A DNA stretch of 64,000 nt from Neelides folsomi (taxonomy: Eukaryota; Arthropoda; Collembola; Neelipleona; Neelidae). This document shows positions 11,001-22,345 of the stretch, piece after piece. The stretch spans positions 1 to 64,000 of the forward strand of contig JAQGBZ010000212.1 of assembly GCA_034687125.1 (NCBI GenBank). Direction: 5' to 3'. Position numbers and translations under genes: made by a program. Each line of letters starts with the position of its first letter. Position 1 is the stretch's first letter. The notes beneath the pieces are model-generated. The model worked only from the letters and a program-made list of their open reading frames with translations. It made no database searches and was not told the DNA's origin.

Positions 11001-13773
11001 CTTCTGAAGTCAATGATCTTTCATCTAATACTGGACATCCAGAGTATGCAATCCAGAAGGAATTTCGGAGATAAAAAAGCTTTTAATAATTAAAGTCGTA
11101 AAAAAACTTATGCACTTATTTTCTCAATTATTTTTTACAGCAAATAAAATTTTCATGATTTAACCATTTTCTGCGAATTTATCAGTTCAATGTAAAAAGT
11201 ATAGTACATATAGCCAGAGTATGGTTTCATTGAAGAATCCAAGAATCTAATAGTCTCATATATGTATGAGCGTACTTTTATCATGATACTTTACGAATAG
11301 TAAAAAGAACAAAAACCACGTATAGTGAAACTGAAAGAGAAGTGAGAAAAAGATTGTGCAGCCTCCTTCTTTGTTATTGGTCAAATTGCCTTATTTCCCA
11401 CCCTTGTGAATCATTTTAATTACTAAACTACCCTTGTGAGAATTCCCATTATGTGATGTCTTATGGCATTATGTAAGTAATGCCCAACGACATCAGAAAA
11501 GACAATACAGACCGAAGAGGCTTAATAATGTCTCAAAAGGGAAAATCGATTGTTTGACTCGTCTTGACCTTAATGGAAGGCCGAAGAGGCTCCTTTTCAA
11601 ACTCAAACTCCAACCGTATTTATAGAATTCCTTAATGCTCTCAAAGGAAAGTTTTGCGAAAGGCCATGAATTCATTTCGGTTTCATTTTCATCCATTCAG
11701 ACAATCCACCTCAAGTTAAATTACTACCTTATAATAAATATTCCCTTAATTATTCAAACTATTCAAATTACCTTCAAACCTCTCAAACATTCTCTCGACT
11801 CTCCTTATCATGTCGTGCTTACAATTAGTTATTACTCCCGCCACGCAAATATCCCAAAGCCGTTGGATTCAGCTTGGCTTATTCATGGGAAATGTTAATG
11901 TGTAATTACCTTTCTTGATTATAAGGCTAATCGGTTAGGAAGAAACAATTTGTCTTATTAATGTAAACAAGTATTTGAAATCATGATAAAGTTTGCTCTT
12001 ATTCATCTCAAGAGCTGAGATTAATTGGAAATTGTAAGCGGATAAAACTGTAGTATTTTAATAAGAGAGTTAGTTATAACTTGTACGGAAGTTGTGAGTT
12101 GAATACCTCAAATTAGCATTTTTCTTCATGGACTTGTTTCCCAACTCGAACTTAAATCTCTCCGCTCACCTTTCTCTTCACTTCTTGTTTTACGACCATA
12201 ATTCAATGAGTCTTAGAATGTAAACCTGATAAGTTTGCTCTGAAACTATGTGTCTACATGTGTAAGACGGTCAACTGCGTTACTTATTTAAAATTTAAAA
12301 AAGGAGAGCATGGGACGAGTAAGGAAAGATGTTTGCCAATCCACAAGTCCTTCTGTATGCAGCTCTCTGTAAATAAACCTTCTTGCGGTTTAACCACGTA
12401 TGAAGAATTGGACGAAGGAGATTGCTAGTACTACTTGTAAAATCACGAAACACACTTAATCAATTTCGTCGAATGTTATTTGTGAGCTCCCTTCGTTTTC
12501 TATTACAATTCCACGTTGGGCAAGGAGGAATCCTGTGTAATTATATCCCTGTGTCTGATTCCTCAAGGCTTCCACTTTCACTCAAACCATTATAGACAAG
12601 AAAAGGTCAATATGCATCGCATTAGCAAACAATATCATTCCCAGATTTTCCAATATTAAAATCAATAAGTTATGTCCCTTTTCACCTCTTTTGTGAGGAA
12701 CGAGAGATAAAAAGGAATAAAAGAGGAGATATCGCATTAGGAATAAAAAGAAAAGATGATATGAATTCAGTAGAATGAACACAAATCTCTTTTGATGTCT
12801 CAACTTAAAAAGAATATGGGGAGATGAAGACGGATTCAATTCATTTTTCCTTCTTCAAAGAAATCCAATCTTCGCTCCTCACCCACACACAGACATTTCC
12901 ATTCTTCATTCCGGATGTCCATTAAGATTTTTCCTATTCTAATGCTATACCTCCCGACCCTCGACTTATCACAATCACTATTTAATATTTTATCTCTCTC
13001 GAGGGTTCTCCCAACTTTTCATTGTTAAATAATGTTCACAAAGATCAATTTCAGCTCATTTTCTTAGAAATACATTCTTTATGTACAGATACTTAAATTT
13101 CATCTGCCATGATGAGAATTAAATACCTTGCCCAATTTAAGTTTGAGGGAAAGTAGGGAGTAGGCGTAAGTAGGAAGTATAAGTCTTTAATGGCATTGCC
13201 TAAATGATTATTTCAGGTTGCAGGTAATATCATTTCTTTGCAGAACATAATTGAACAAGGAGGTTTTATATTCATATGGTTGGATGCTTTTGAGGTTCAT
13301 AATAAGTAAGTAATAATGACGATTTATATGTAAGTTTGTGTTATATTTAATTATATAAGTTTATAAGCTTCAAAAGGAAAAGGAGTACAATGACATTCGC
13401 ATCTGTGACTAAATTAATTATTGTATAGGGAGTAATTATTATTAAATTCTTAATCAAGGAATTTTACACATACAATTATATAACTACCTGCATTATATTA
13501 TATGTAAAGTAAAATAGTATAATATCAGAAAATAATTTTAACACTTGCTTTTAATTATAATATTGGATCAAAATATCTTGAAAGTTTGAACCTTAGAAAT
13601 ATAATAAATGATTAAAGAGCTAAAATTGCAATAATGTATGACACATTATGTAAATTACGCATTTTGTAGGTGTATAGACTATGGTTTTCAAGTTTTACTT
13701 TTATGTGTTATATTAGATATTTAACATACAAGAAATATGACATGTGAGATATGGCACTCGAGCATATTCACTT
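11001..13773. other. Intergenic AT-rich sequence
   Basis: No gene, RNA gene or repeat array supported. Short frames on both strands look random and are rich in Phe, Leu, Ile and Ser, as expected from AT-rich DNA. Confidence 0.5.
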
Positions 13774-15200
13774 TCAAAATTGTGGAGTTCTTGATTGCCA
13801 TAATTTTGGCATAAGATATATCCCATAATTAACACTATATGGGGCCCGTATAAACGAAGGGAAATGATTGTATGGTATGGCTGAAATGTATAATTTGAAA
13901 TTGCAGTAATTAGTGGTCTGAGAAAGAGGAAGATAGAAAAGAGAGGAATGGAAGTAATTTGCGGATTGCGAAGAACCTCTTTTGTAGTTATTAGTCCTCA
14001 AGAAGATCGAAATGAAATCTTCGGAGTGGCCACTTAAATTCGGAGTTCGCGATCTTGTGAAATCGGTATGGGAGAGATAGGGGAGTGAGACTCGTGAATC
14101 ATAAAGGGGGGAGAATCAGACCATGAAAATAGGATCCCTTTTATTTTCTCAACTTGGATCACATCTTTGATCTCTTTGGTACAAATGATGGTTGAGGAGA
14201 GATTCCCAGTGGAACCATTACTCACTACGACGTTCTTCCTCATTTCAACGGATTCAGCTTAATAATGAAACATTCACAAATTCCAAGAATCGAATGCTTC
14301 ATTACCTTAAAACCCTTTCGCTACTTGTAAGTTCTTCTATCTAAACAAAATAAAGTATTTGACCATCAAATGGTTTTTCCCCATACAGAACATTCTCTTT
14401 TAAATATAATTACAACCATACTAAAGAACTAAAGATAAATTATACGAATGCATATAATTATAATACAACTATGCAGTTACGCATAATATATCAGTATTTA
14501 TAAATTCCAACCATGGATGCTGTTAGGAATAAAAGGATTTATGCATAGAACAATACCTCATATACTGTTTTAACTTGCTAAAATGTACAAATGTACGAGA
14601 TATACAATATTAGTAATTAATTAGCATTAAAAATGTTCCTAATCATATTATATTATAATCGGCTAATATGATCCATAAATCTTATTACTGAAAAAATAAT
14701 CAGGATATTCAAAAGATTATGAAATGTCAAATGTTCGGTTTCTCACCAGCGTTTTGAGCTAATTGAATTGTTTTAAATGTTTTTGAAAAGGGTTTGAAAT
14801 CACGTAACACGTTTTCACTTCACAAGACTGGTGTTTCATTGTGGGATTCGGGAGTCCAACAAGTGGAGGATTTGGGTGGTGGAGGTTGGCGGCGGCCGAG
14901 ATCCAGCCTCCTCTCCTCCAACTGCCGCTCACGTAACTGATGAGAACGAGCGTAAGGAGTCAAGGTGATTACCACCTGAGGCAGGTGGGGACCACGTCTT
15001 GGTCTCCCAAAGGGGAGAATCTCACAACACATCCTCCCCATTGTTGTCATTTCTTCAAGATGAAGCACAATGAACATCTCTCTGCTCTCTCCTTCTCACT
15101 ACTAAGAATCCCGAACTGTCTCTCCTACTTCCTATCGCTATCTCCAAGTCTCTGAGAATTTCCCGTATTCCACTTTTGTCATCCGCTAATGTCCCTCCAA
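13774..15200. other. Two GC-richer islands (about 13.85-14.25 kb and 14.80-15.18 kb)
   Basis: The second island is the more striking: on the minus strand 14820-15077 is open and encodes an Arg/Pro/Glu-rich stretch (RERQLEERRLDLGRRQPPPP), with a donor-like GTGGTA after the motif RPRRGPHLPQ. Neither island matches a known family, and no neighbouring exon with compatible phase was found. Left as non-coding or unrecognised. Confidence 0.3.
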
Positions 15201-17380
15201 GCTCAACAATTTCAAAGGCATTCTTTTTGTTTTGAGAAACCCTTTCCTACTTACTTTGCTTTCAATGTGCAAAAGCTCTCAAAAAGTTTATTTGAGAAAA
15301 GTTCAACTTTTTTCATGGTAGTGTTATTTTAGTGGGGTAGGCGCAAAAAAAGCAATCGATCAATTTCAAGAATGGTTTTTCCTATCCCAATTTTGTCAAA
15401 TGCATATAAAAATGAACGTGTTATCATTTTTCCACCACTTCCTTTAATGAGAATCGCTCTTTCCTCCATAGATTCAAATAGTGTAGAACTATTGGGACGT
15501 TGGGAGAGTCTCATCTAAAACCACTTTACATATAGAAACACTAATGTTTAAAATTTTGGGAGGTTTGATTCAACGACACGTTTATGTTCGTCATTAATGT
15601 ATAGTTGTTAGATCCAATATTGCACAGTATCGGAAGTGGTGGTTATTTAAGCGTTTGTCATATTGCAATTCCATATAAATCATTGTTTGATTAGGCTAAA
15701 TTTTAATGGTTCGAAAATTACTTTAATCCTTCAATTATGCACATACCAACCCATCAGGCTAAATACAATGAATTAATGCGTTATTAACTAATTGTAAGGG
15801 CAAGTTTTTTCATATCATAATTAATGAGGTATTGATATACTGACCATTTTATCACTTCATAAATTGGTCTCGGCTCATACCATATTATATTCTTTTCGTT
15901 GCAAATAATATATTGGTGCACTTACACTTGCACCTACACTTGTTAGTACTAAAATAAAATATTATGTATTACGAGATTATTCTATTATTATTCTTTTACT
16001 TGTGTATCATTCTTCAGAGAAATATTGACTATTACATCCGTTTGAAAACAGATTGAAAGTGAGTATTGCTGGACAATAATCAGATCTGCCATTTTTTACG
16101 ACTGAGGTTTTACCGAAAGGAGTATGCGTTTGACTGTACTATATGTGTATGGATCTATTATAAATAGAATACCTACACAACTATTTATGTATGTGTAATG
16201 GTATTATTGTATACCATTAGGGCTTGCTAAAGATAATTTTATAAGTAATAATTCCCGGTGTTATCAAAATAAGATTTAAAAATACAAATAAAAAATGAAT
16301 ATAAATAATATTGGTATATTTGATACAATTTACTAAAAACAATGGATATTTTATCAATTGCTGAAAATTATAAAAGTACAGAATTCGTCTGTGTTGGATC
16401 AAAATTGATCCAGAAAATGATCATGCTTAATGACCTTTCGGCTTTACCTAATTCAATGAGCAAATTCTTTCAAATCACGCATATGCATAAGTTTTTCTAA
16501 AAGCTCAAAATTATCAATTCCAATGAAAAAGCACGAAGCAAAAAAATATTTGCCTCTGTCAATACTTTACCTCAAAATTAATTAATAATCGAGTCCATAA
16601 ATTATTAGCTTATTAGAGAAACCCCAATCATCTATATTATAAAATGTACGCTTTTTCACCGTGCTGTGAAATATTTATTAAAATGCCAATTAATGGTTAA
16701 AGCAATGTGCGGATTTCCAACCCCGTTTATGGTAAAAATATATCCAACACCGAACAGGCTATAAGTATTTCAGTTGATTGACTCGCTTTTGCCTTTGTAT
16801 GAGTTTTCACTTAATTTTCAAGGAAAAGTTTTGATTAACCCAAAATAAATATTTATGAATTGTTTGAATTTGTTCCGCATGTATAAAACATGATGACGCT
16901 TAACGCTACACATAACCTTCATGGTTTTCTGCAAAGAATTTATGCATGTCTATCTATAGAAGATACATAATAGAGCTTAGATAGAACACAAACAATACAC
17001 ATTTCTCTCGGGAAAATCATCCGTGCACTTTAAACTATTTTGTATTTTGCGTTCATCCTATATTTAAGCCATTATTTGATATTCAAAATCCATTTTCCGA
17101 AGGTTGTACTCAAAATTCAATTTGGTTCACGTCAATAACATGTGTAATGCAATTAGTAACGTTAATTTGTATAAATAAGTAAATATGGTACTTACAAATC
17201 TCACCTTTCTTTCATTTCCAAATAAAAGTTTCACTGGATTGATCCATATCGCCCACTCAATTACATCACTGCTTATTTGAACTCAACTCTCACAAAACTT
17301 ATTAAAAACCAAGTGGTGAAACACAATCCATTTATAAATACTCCATTTCTAATTCACATCATGACACTTTTAATATTCTT
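15201..17380. other. Intergenic AT-rich sequence
   Basis: AT-rich with runs of short direct and inverted AT motifs. Nothing that can be supported as a gene or as a structured repeat. Confidence 0.5.
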
Positions 17381-18280
17381 AAAAGGAGCAAGGAATTTTG
17401 ATTAAATGCGACAATCGGTCGTCGGCAGATTCCTGACAGTTTCCTGTTTCATCTCCCAAACTCGTGATTCTGGTCGAGATGATCTCGCTTTCATCTCAAG
17501 GGAGACTGACAATGAATGACACCTGAAGTTTTCTCCATAATTGATGCGGAGCGAGGGGTGAAGTAAGCGGTTCGGATGGCGGCTTCACACCGACTCATCC
17601 GACCCTGTTCCGAGGAGTTGAAATTCGGATACACACATGTCAAGTCACGGCTCCACTCCTTTCTCACAATGATAATCGGGGCTCTTCGGGTTTGGTCGAT
17701 GAGTCCCAGTTTACTACTTTGCATCTTTCCAATTCCCCACTGCTATCACACAATTTGATCATGGTAAATCAAATGGACTCTATTTAAGCTCTATGTAGTC
17801 CAACCAGACCAGAAAATGAAAATTGCCTTCTGCTTATTTGTGAAACAATATTATCTTCCCATTATCTCCCCTCGTCTTATTTCAAAAGATTTCGTTGGGA
17901 AAATTCGTTTTAAACAGCTTTAGTAAATAATAGAATAAAAGGTATTTTGAGTTTATACTTCGTTTTGACGATGGAGGGACCAACAAAGGGCGTTATATTT
18001 TCAAACCTCAATTAATCCAAGTGAGGGAATGTGCGAGGAGCGAATGAAGCACACAACCAGAGTTCACTCAATTCTCTCGTAATCCGATCCGAAGAAGAGA
18101 TCCAGAGATGTGGAAAGAAGAGTCCGTCCCTTTTGTTCAATATACTCACTCCTGGCACATGGGATGTTTGTTATAGGGAAAACTCGGGGAACTCCTACAC
18201 ACAACTCTTAATGGATCTCCTGTCCCTCTCATTTAACCTCTTTTGTTCACGCGAACAAAAGGTTAATAACTAACACCGCC
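17381..18280. other. Two GC-richer islands (about 17.40-17.74 kb and 18.00-18.26 kb)
   Basis: The first island is open on both strands (minus 17491-17724, plus 17576-17758). The second is open on plus (18031-18273). The translations show no recognisable domain. They resemble the other islands of this desert in spacing and size. Confidence 0.3.
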
Positions 18281-18814
18281 TTTCCTGAGACACAATCCGT
18301 TTATTTTATAATTCACCTCTAATCATTTAACGCACCACTGTCACTCTTTTGACCCAATGATGAACGACCTAATAAAGGCATCTTCATGCAAAGCTCATTT
18401 AAAAACTTTTCATTCTTTACTTTCCCTTTATGATTTGCTCCCCTTTCGTTCGTTAGCTATTTAATTGAACTTTGTGTTGAATAAATTATTTAAATAAATA
18501 TAAATATACTAGTATTATATATCAGTATTAATAGTTAAATGTATTTACCAGTTACTCTATTTATGATTCATATAGATTTCAATTCATTACTTTCATATAT
18601 ATATCATAGTAGGTACAAATATAAAACTCAAATAACATTTTTATATGAATAATTTATCTATTCATTAAAACGGATTACATTCTTTCATAATATTGTAACC
18701 ATTTTTATCCAGTCGAATGGCTCATTATTTGATGAGTTTACATTACCGCATATAAATATAATATTTAAATTAAGTTGGTTTTAACTTTTAATAAACAACA
18801 TCAATAGCCCAATA

Positions 18815-19027
18815 AAAATTTTGGCTAACATTCGGAATCTCTGCAAAACCATGGTTTTTCCATGGTTCAAAACCATGTTCCATGGTTCCAGCGTGCATTT
18901 GAATAGGAATGGTGATTAGCGCCATCTAACCTAACCTAACCTAGCCTAACATATAAGAATAGGGAGGCATGGTGCCCCATGGTTCTAGCATGGTTTTGCA
19001 GAGACTCCGAATCTCAGCCAAAATTTT
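18815..19027. mobile_element. MITE-like inverted-repeat element with TA target duplication
   Basis: A 213 bp non-coding element with terminal inverted repeats. The left end begins AAAATTTTGGCT and the reverse complement of the right end begins with the same 12 bases. The two ends then agree over about 39 bases with only three mismatches, ending in CTCTGCAAAACCATG. Both ends abut a TA dinucleotide (18813-18814 and 19028-19029), the target duplication typical of Tc1/mariner-type elements. No transposase is encoded, so it would depend on an autonomous relative. The interior carries several CCATGG-type short inversions and a run of CTAAC pentamers. Class assignment is an inference from ends and TA only. 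Confidence 0.75.
18926..18950. repeat. Five-unit telomere-like pentamer run (CTAAC = TTAGG)
   Basis: Five consecutive pentamers: three perfect CTAAC units, one CTAGC variant and one more CTAAC. Read on the other strand this is the arthropod telomere repeat TTAGG. It lies in the middle of the inverted-repeat element at 18815-19027 and not at a chromosome end. Confidence 0.8.
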
Positions 19028-19031
19028 TATA

Positions 19032-20270
19032 AACAAAAAGTATAATAAGTAAATAAATAGTATTTAAAGTTACAACATGTACAAGTATAGCAGTATTGAG
19101 TATTCAAATAAATTAAGTAGAGTAAGTATCAAAAGTTCAACCACATTACCACATGAATTTACCAGTGCGGATTCGATTTAAATAATTTGAACTTTTTCTG
19201 GTTGAGTGTTTATAATTGTTTTTATGCATGTGCATTTGGGCATGAGCAATAGATTAACATTTAACCAGGTAGAAAATGAAAATAACACCAATCAAAATTT
19301 TATTAAGAGATATCCTACACAGAGTTCCATTTTGAATTTCAAAGACAATGGTCTATTATGAGCTTTGGAATTTAATTAGTGATTGAACGAGGTCAAATAT
19401 TCCAGTTAATTGGATTGTCTTTCTCTAATTGTACTTGGCAAGTTTGCCTTCTTCAAAGTTTCTAATGAGAAGTTTTTGAGCTCGAGAGGGAAATTCTTCT
19501 CAAAGTGCTTCATTTCATGTGTTTGTATGTGTTTTTCCACCGGATCCAGAAACACATAAGAATAGAGAATTTTAACAAGATTGAACTTTCCTTCCCAATC
19601 CCTGAAAGATCTCTAATACACATCTTTTCCTATTCCGAAGGTTGAGAAATCCGCCAATAAGAAGCACAAGGAGACAAAAAGACCCTTCCTTGTCACACAC
19701 ATTTACAATCAACGCCGATCTGTTTCCTCTCAAAATGCGCCTTTTGGAAATTTAAATGTAAATTGAACTTGTAAAATCGATCAGTAAGAATCAAAAGGAG
19801 TCCTTCCCTAGATTCTTTTTTATGAATTTTATTGAATCTCTGACGCCTCATATTTCGACCTTCGTGCGAATTTCATATATACTTCTGAAAAACGTCAAAT
19901 AAAAGGTAAACAATGAGCTTCTTCAGAAGACTCTTTCCAAAAGAACTTTTCTCATATGTGATACGAAACATACGATTTAAAACTATTCTGAATGTATTTA
20001 TTTGTTCCATTTTGTCTTCAATAGTGAATACTTCAATACAGTATACTGACTTTTTTAGGTCTTTAAGGGTCTCTGAGATTTGCGAGACTATTCATTCACC
20101 ATTTCCATTTTTCTCTCCATTCTTCCTTCTAATGTTTTGCCTTCTTTATCAATGTAATGCAATTTTGACATTAACTTTGATCTGTACGATCCTTGTATGT
20201 TTCATATGTTAATGTTGTTTTAAATAATTTTTAGTAGATTTTGCAATTCAATCCAAATAACCCGACATGA
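19032..20270. other. Intergenic AT-rich sequence
   Basis: No supported gene. A 99-codon hydrophobic open frame at 19913-20212 starts with ATG but looks like chance AT-rich coding. Confidence 0.45.
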
Positions 20271-20700
20271 AATTTAACCAGGGAATTCTATGTAGAATAA
20301 ATTTAATGGAATTTGTTCATTTTCCAATTGAATTAAAAGGCTTGTTTGACGTTTTCTCTCCCTTCTAGTTAATGGACCCAAGTGTTTGTAGGGGATTGAT
20401 GAGCTTGAGGGCATAAGGAGGAGAGCAGGAGATCGTGTTAGTTGAAAGTTAAAGGGAACCCTCGAAGGAGGAGATGGGAGAACGTTGGCCATGGGGAAGT
20501 TGTAAGGTAAAGAGTCTCGTGAGTTCCTCAGGGCTACTTTACACGCCATTCACATTGAGCGAAGGCTCAACCAACCTGCTCTCCTTTCCCAACTTCTTAA
20601 TTGTCCCGATCTTCAACCGAGGATTGAAGTCAACTCATCTTCTCCGCCACGTTTGGTAACTCAATTTACCCGATTTCTCTCTCTGTCCTCTTTATTCTAA
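20271..20700. other. GC-richer island in the desert
   Basis: Open on the minus strand at 20274-20549 and on plus at 20474-20659. The minus translation is Ser/Pro-rich without a known motif. No partner exons were identified. Confidence 0.3.
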
Positions 20701-21513
20701 TGCCGAATAAGCAGAAAAGCCGTTGACACTGTTGACAGGAACTCAAAGGAAATCTCTCACATTTTTCCTTGATCGTTAAAAGAAATTTCTTGAATTAATT
20801 AATAAATAAGCCCAAAAATATTTTTGAAAGACGTCTACCAAAATTTTCTATTACAATACATACATTGGCATAATATTAGAAAGCCAAAATGATCTTGGGA
20901 TTTTGTGGTGTTACATTGTTAGTTTTTCTTTTGAAGGTTATTTTATTGAGGATTACAATAGCATACTTTTTATTCAATTCATTAGATGTAATGTAAGAAC
21001 ATAATATATTGCTTCAATGAAATAAAGACTAAAAATACGAATATTGATAAGATTACTAATGCATGGTTATTATTAGGTATAAGTTACATTTCATATACTA
21101 GAAGTAAAAATCTGAGTATGTATAATTTATTAGATGCTACAAACATAAAAGGTTTAGCAATTTTTATATTAGTAATGTATAATGGGGACACATAAACATG
21201 TTACAGATACTTTATAAATAAATATTCATATTTATAATAAATATCATGATATGTATGGTATAATTTTGAAATAAATATATTATTTCCAGATTAAAAAAAT
21301 GTACGATTTATCTTATATTGTGTGCATATTCAGATAAGCTATAGGTAGGTATTAATATATAGTAAAATTAGCCAATTACAGGTACTTTTAAATAAAAAGC
21401 TTATAAAAATTATATCTGTATGTACCATAAAATTATACAAATATTTTATAATTCTAAAATTATACAAATACTTCATAATATTTATGTATAGTACATATGT
21501 TATATACCGCTTT
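20701..21513. other. Intergenic AT-rich sequence
   Basis: Very AT-rich, nothing supported as gene or repeat family. Confidence 0.5.
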
Positions 21514-21565
21514 GGCTTGAAAGATTGCCGGTGCTTGAAGGATAGCCGGGCTCGAAAGATAGCCA
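21514..21565. repeat. Imperfect tandem repeat, three units of about 17 bp
   Basis: Three diverged copies of a unit like GCTTGAAAGATAGCCGG stand out as GC-richer sequence in very AT-rich DNA. The copies differ at one to three positions each. Short local duplication; no function inferred. Confidence 0.6.
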
Positions 21566-22345
21566 AGCAAATATGCATAATCATCATTAAGTATTTATCA
21601 ATTAATATGTCCAATTCTCTTGAGTATTTATCTTTTCGGAATAGCTAGTTATTTTTATTAGGATACCATATATTATATTTTAATATATCATGAGCATTTC
21701 CTGTCTATACAGATATGTAATGTGAACATAAATTAATATGTATATGAATTAATGTTAAAGGGAATTTACATTCTTTTGAATATTTCCTGTCAGCAAATAA
21801 CAACTAGATTTTTCATTTCCAGCAATAAGCCAAAGTTGATAGAAGAACTAATTCCTCTTACAATCAAAAGAAGTCTGATCTGACCATCAAAAAGCATATT
21901 ACAACTAAGGGGACTCAGGACTGTCAGAACGTTAGAGGCATGAAGAATTAATTGGGAATTTCGGTGAAGGCACAACAAAAGAGCAAAAGTTAACGAGGAT
22001 CTCAACTCAACTCACCGAAGAACCATCATTATCATTATATTGTCATCATTTTAAACTTCCTCGCCCAAAATGTCTTGAAAATGAATCAAAGCCAACAGCA
22101 CTTGATATCAAATTTGGGTAAATGAACAGTTAGTTTGGAAGTAGGGCTGCCGTGGGCTCATCACATCATGGCTCTAAAACACTAATGGACCTCTGCCCAA
22201 TGATCATCAATCCCAATATCTCTATATTTTATTCCTCTTAAATGAGGCTGTGAGATTTGTGCATTCGTCCTCGCTGTCGAGACAGAGGAAATGACTTGGA
22301 CGTTTGTCTCTGCCTCCCCTTTAGTCTCTTGAGCCTCTGTTGGAG
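21566..22345. other. Upstream region and leader of the sulfotransferase gene
   Basis: AT-rich to about 22100, then GC content rises toward the start codon at 22346. This part probably holds the 5' leader and proximal promoter. No separate gene is supported. Confidence 0.45.

Noticed and set aside
13774-14243. Exons of a hidden minus-strand gene
   Set aside because: Frames are open but without recognisable domain, and no phase-compatible splice chain to neighbouring islands was found; kept only as an island.
19913-20212. 99-codon hydrophobic ATG frame in the desert
   Set aside because: Composition (Phe, Leu, Ile, Ser, Cys) is what random AT-rich DNA gives, with no family match and no splice context.
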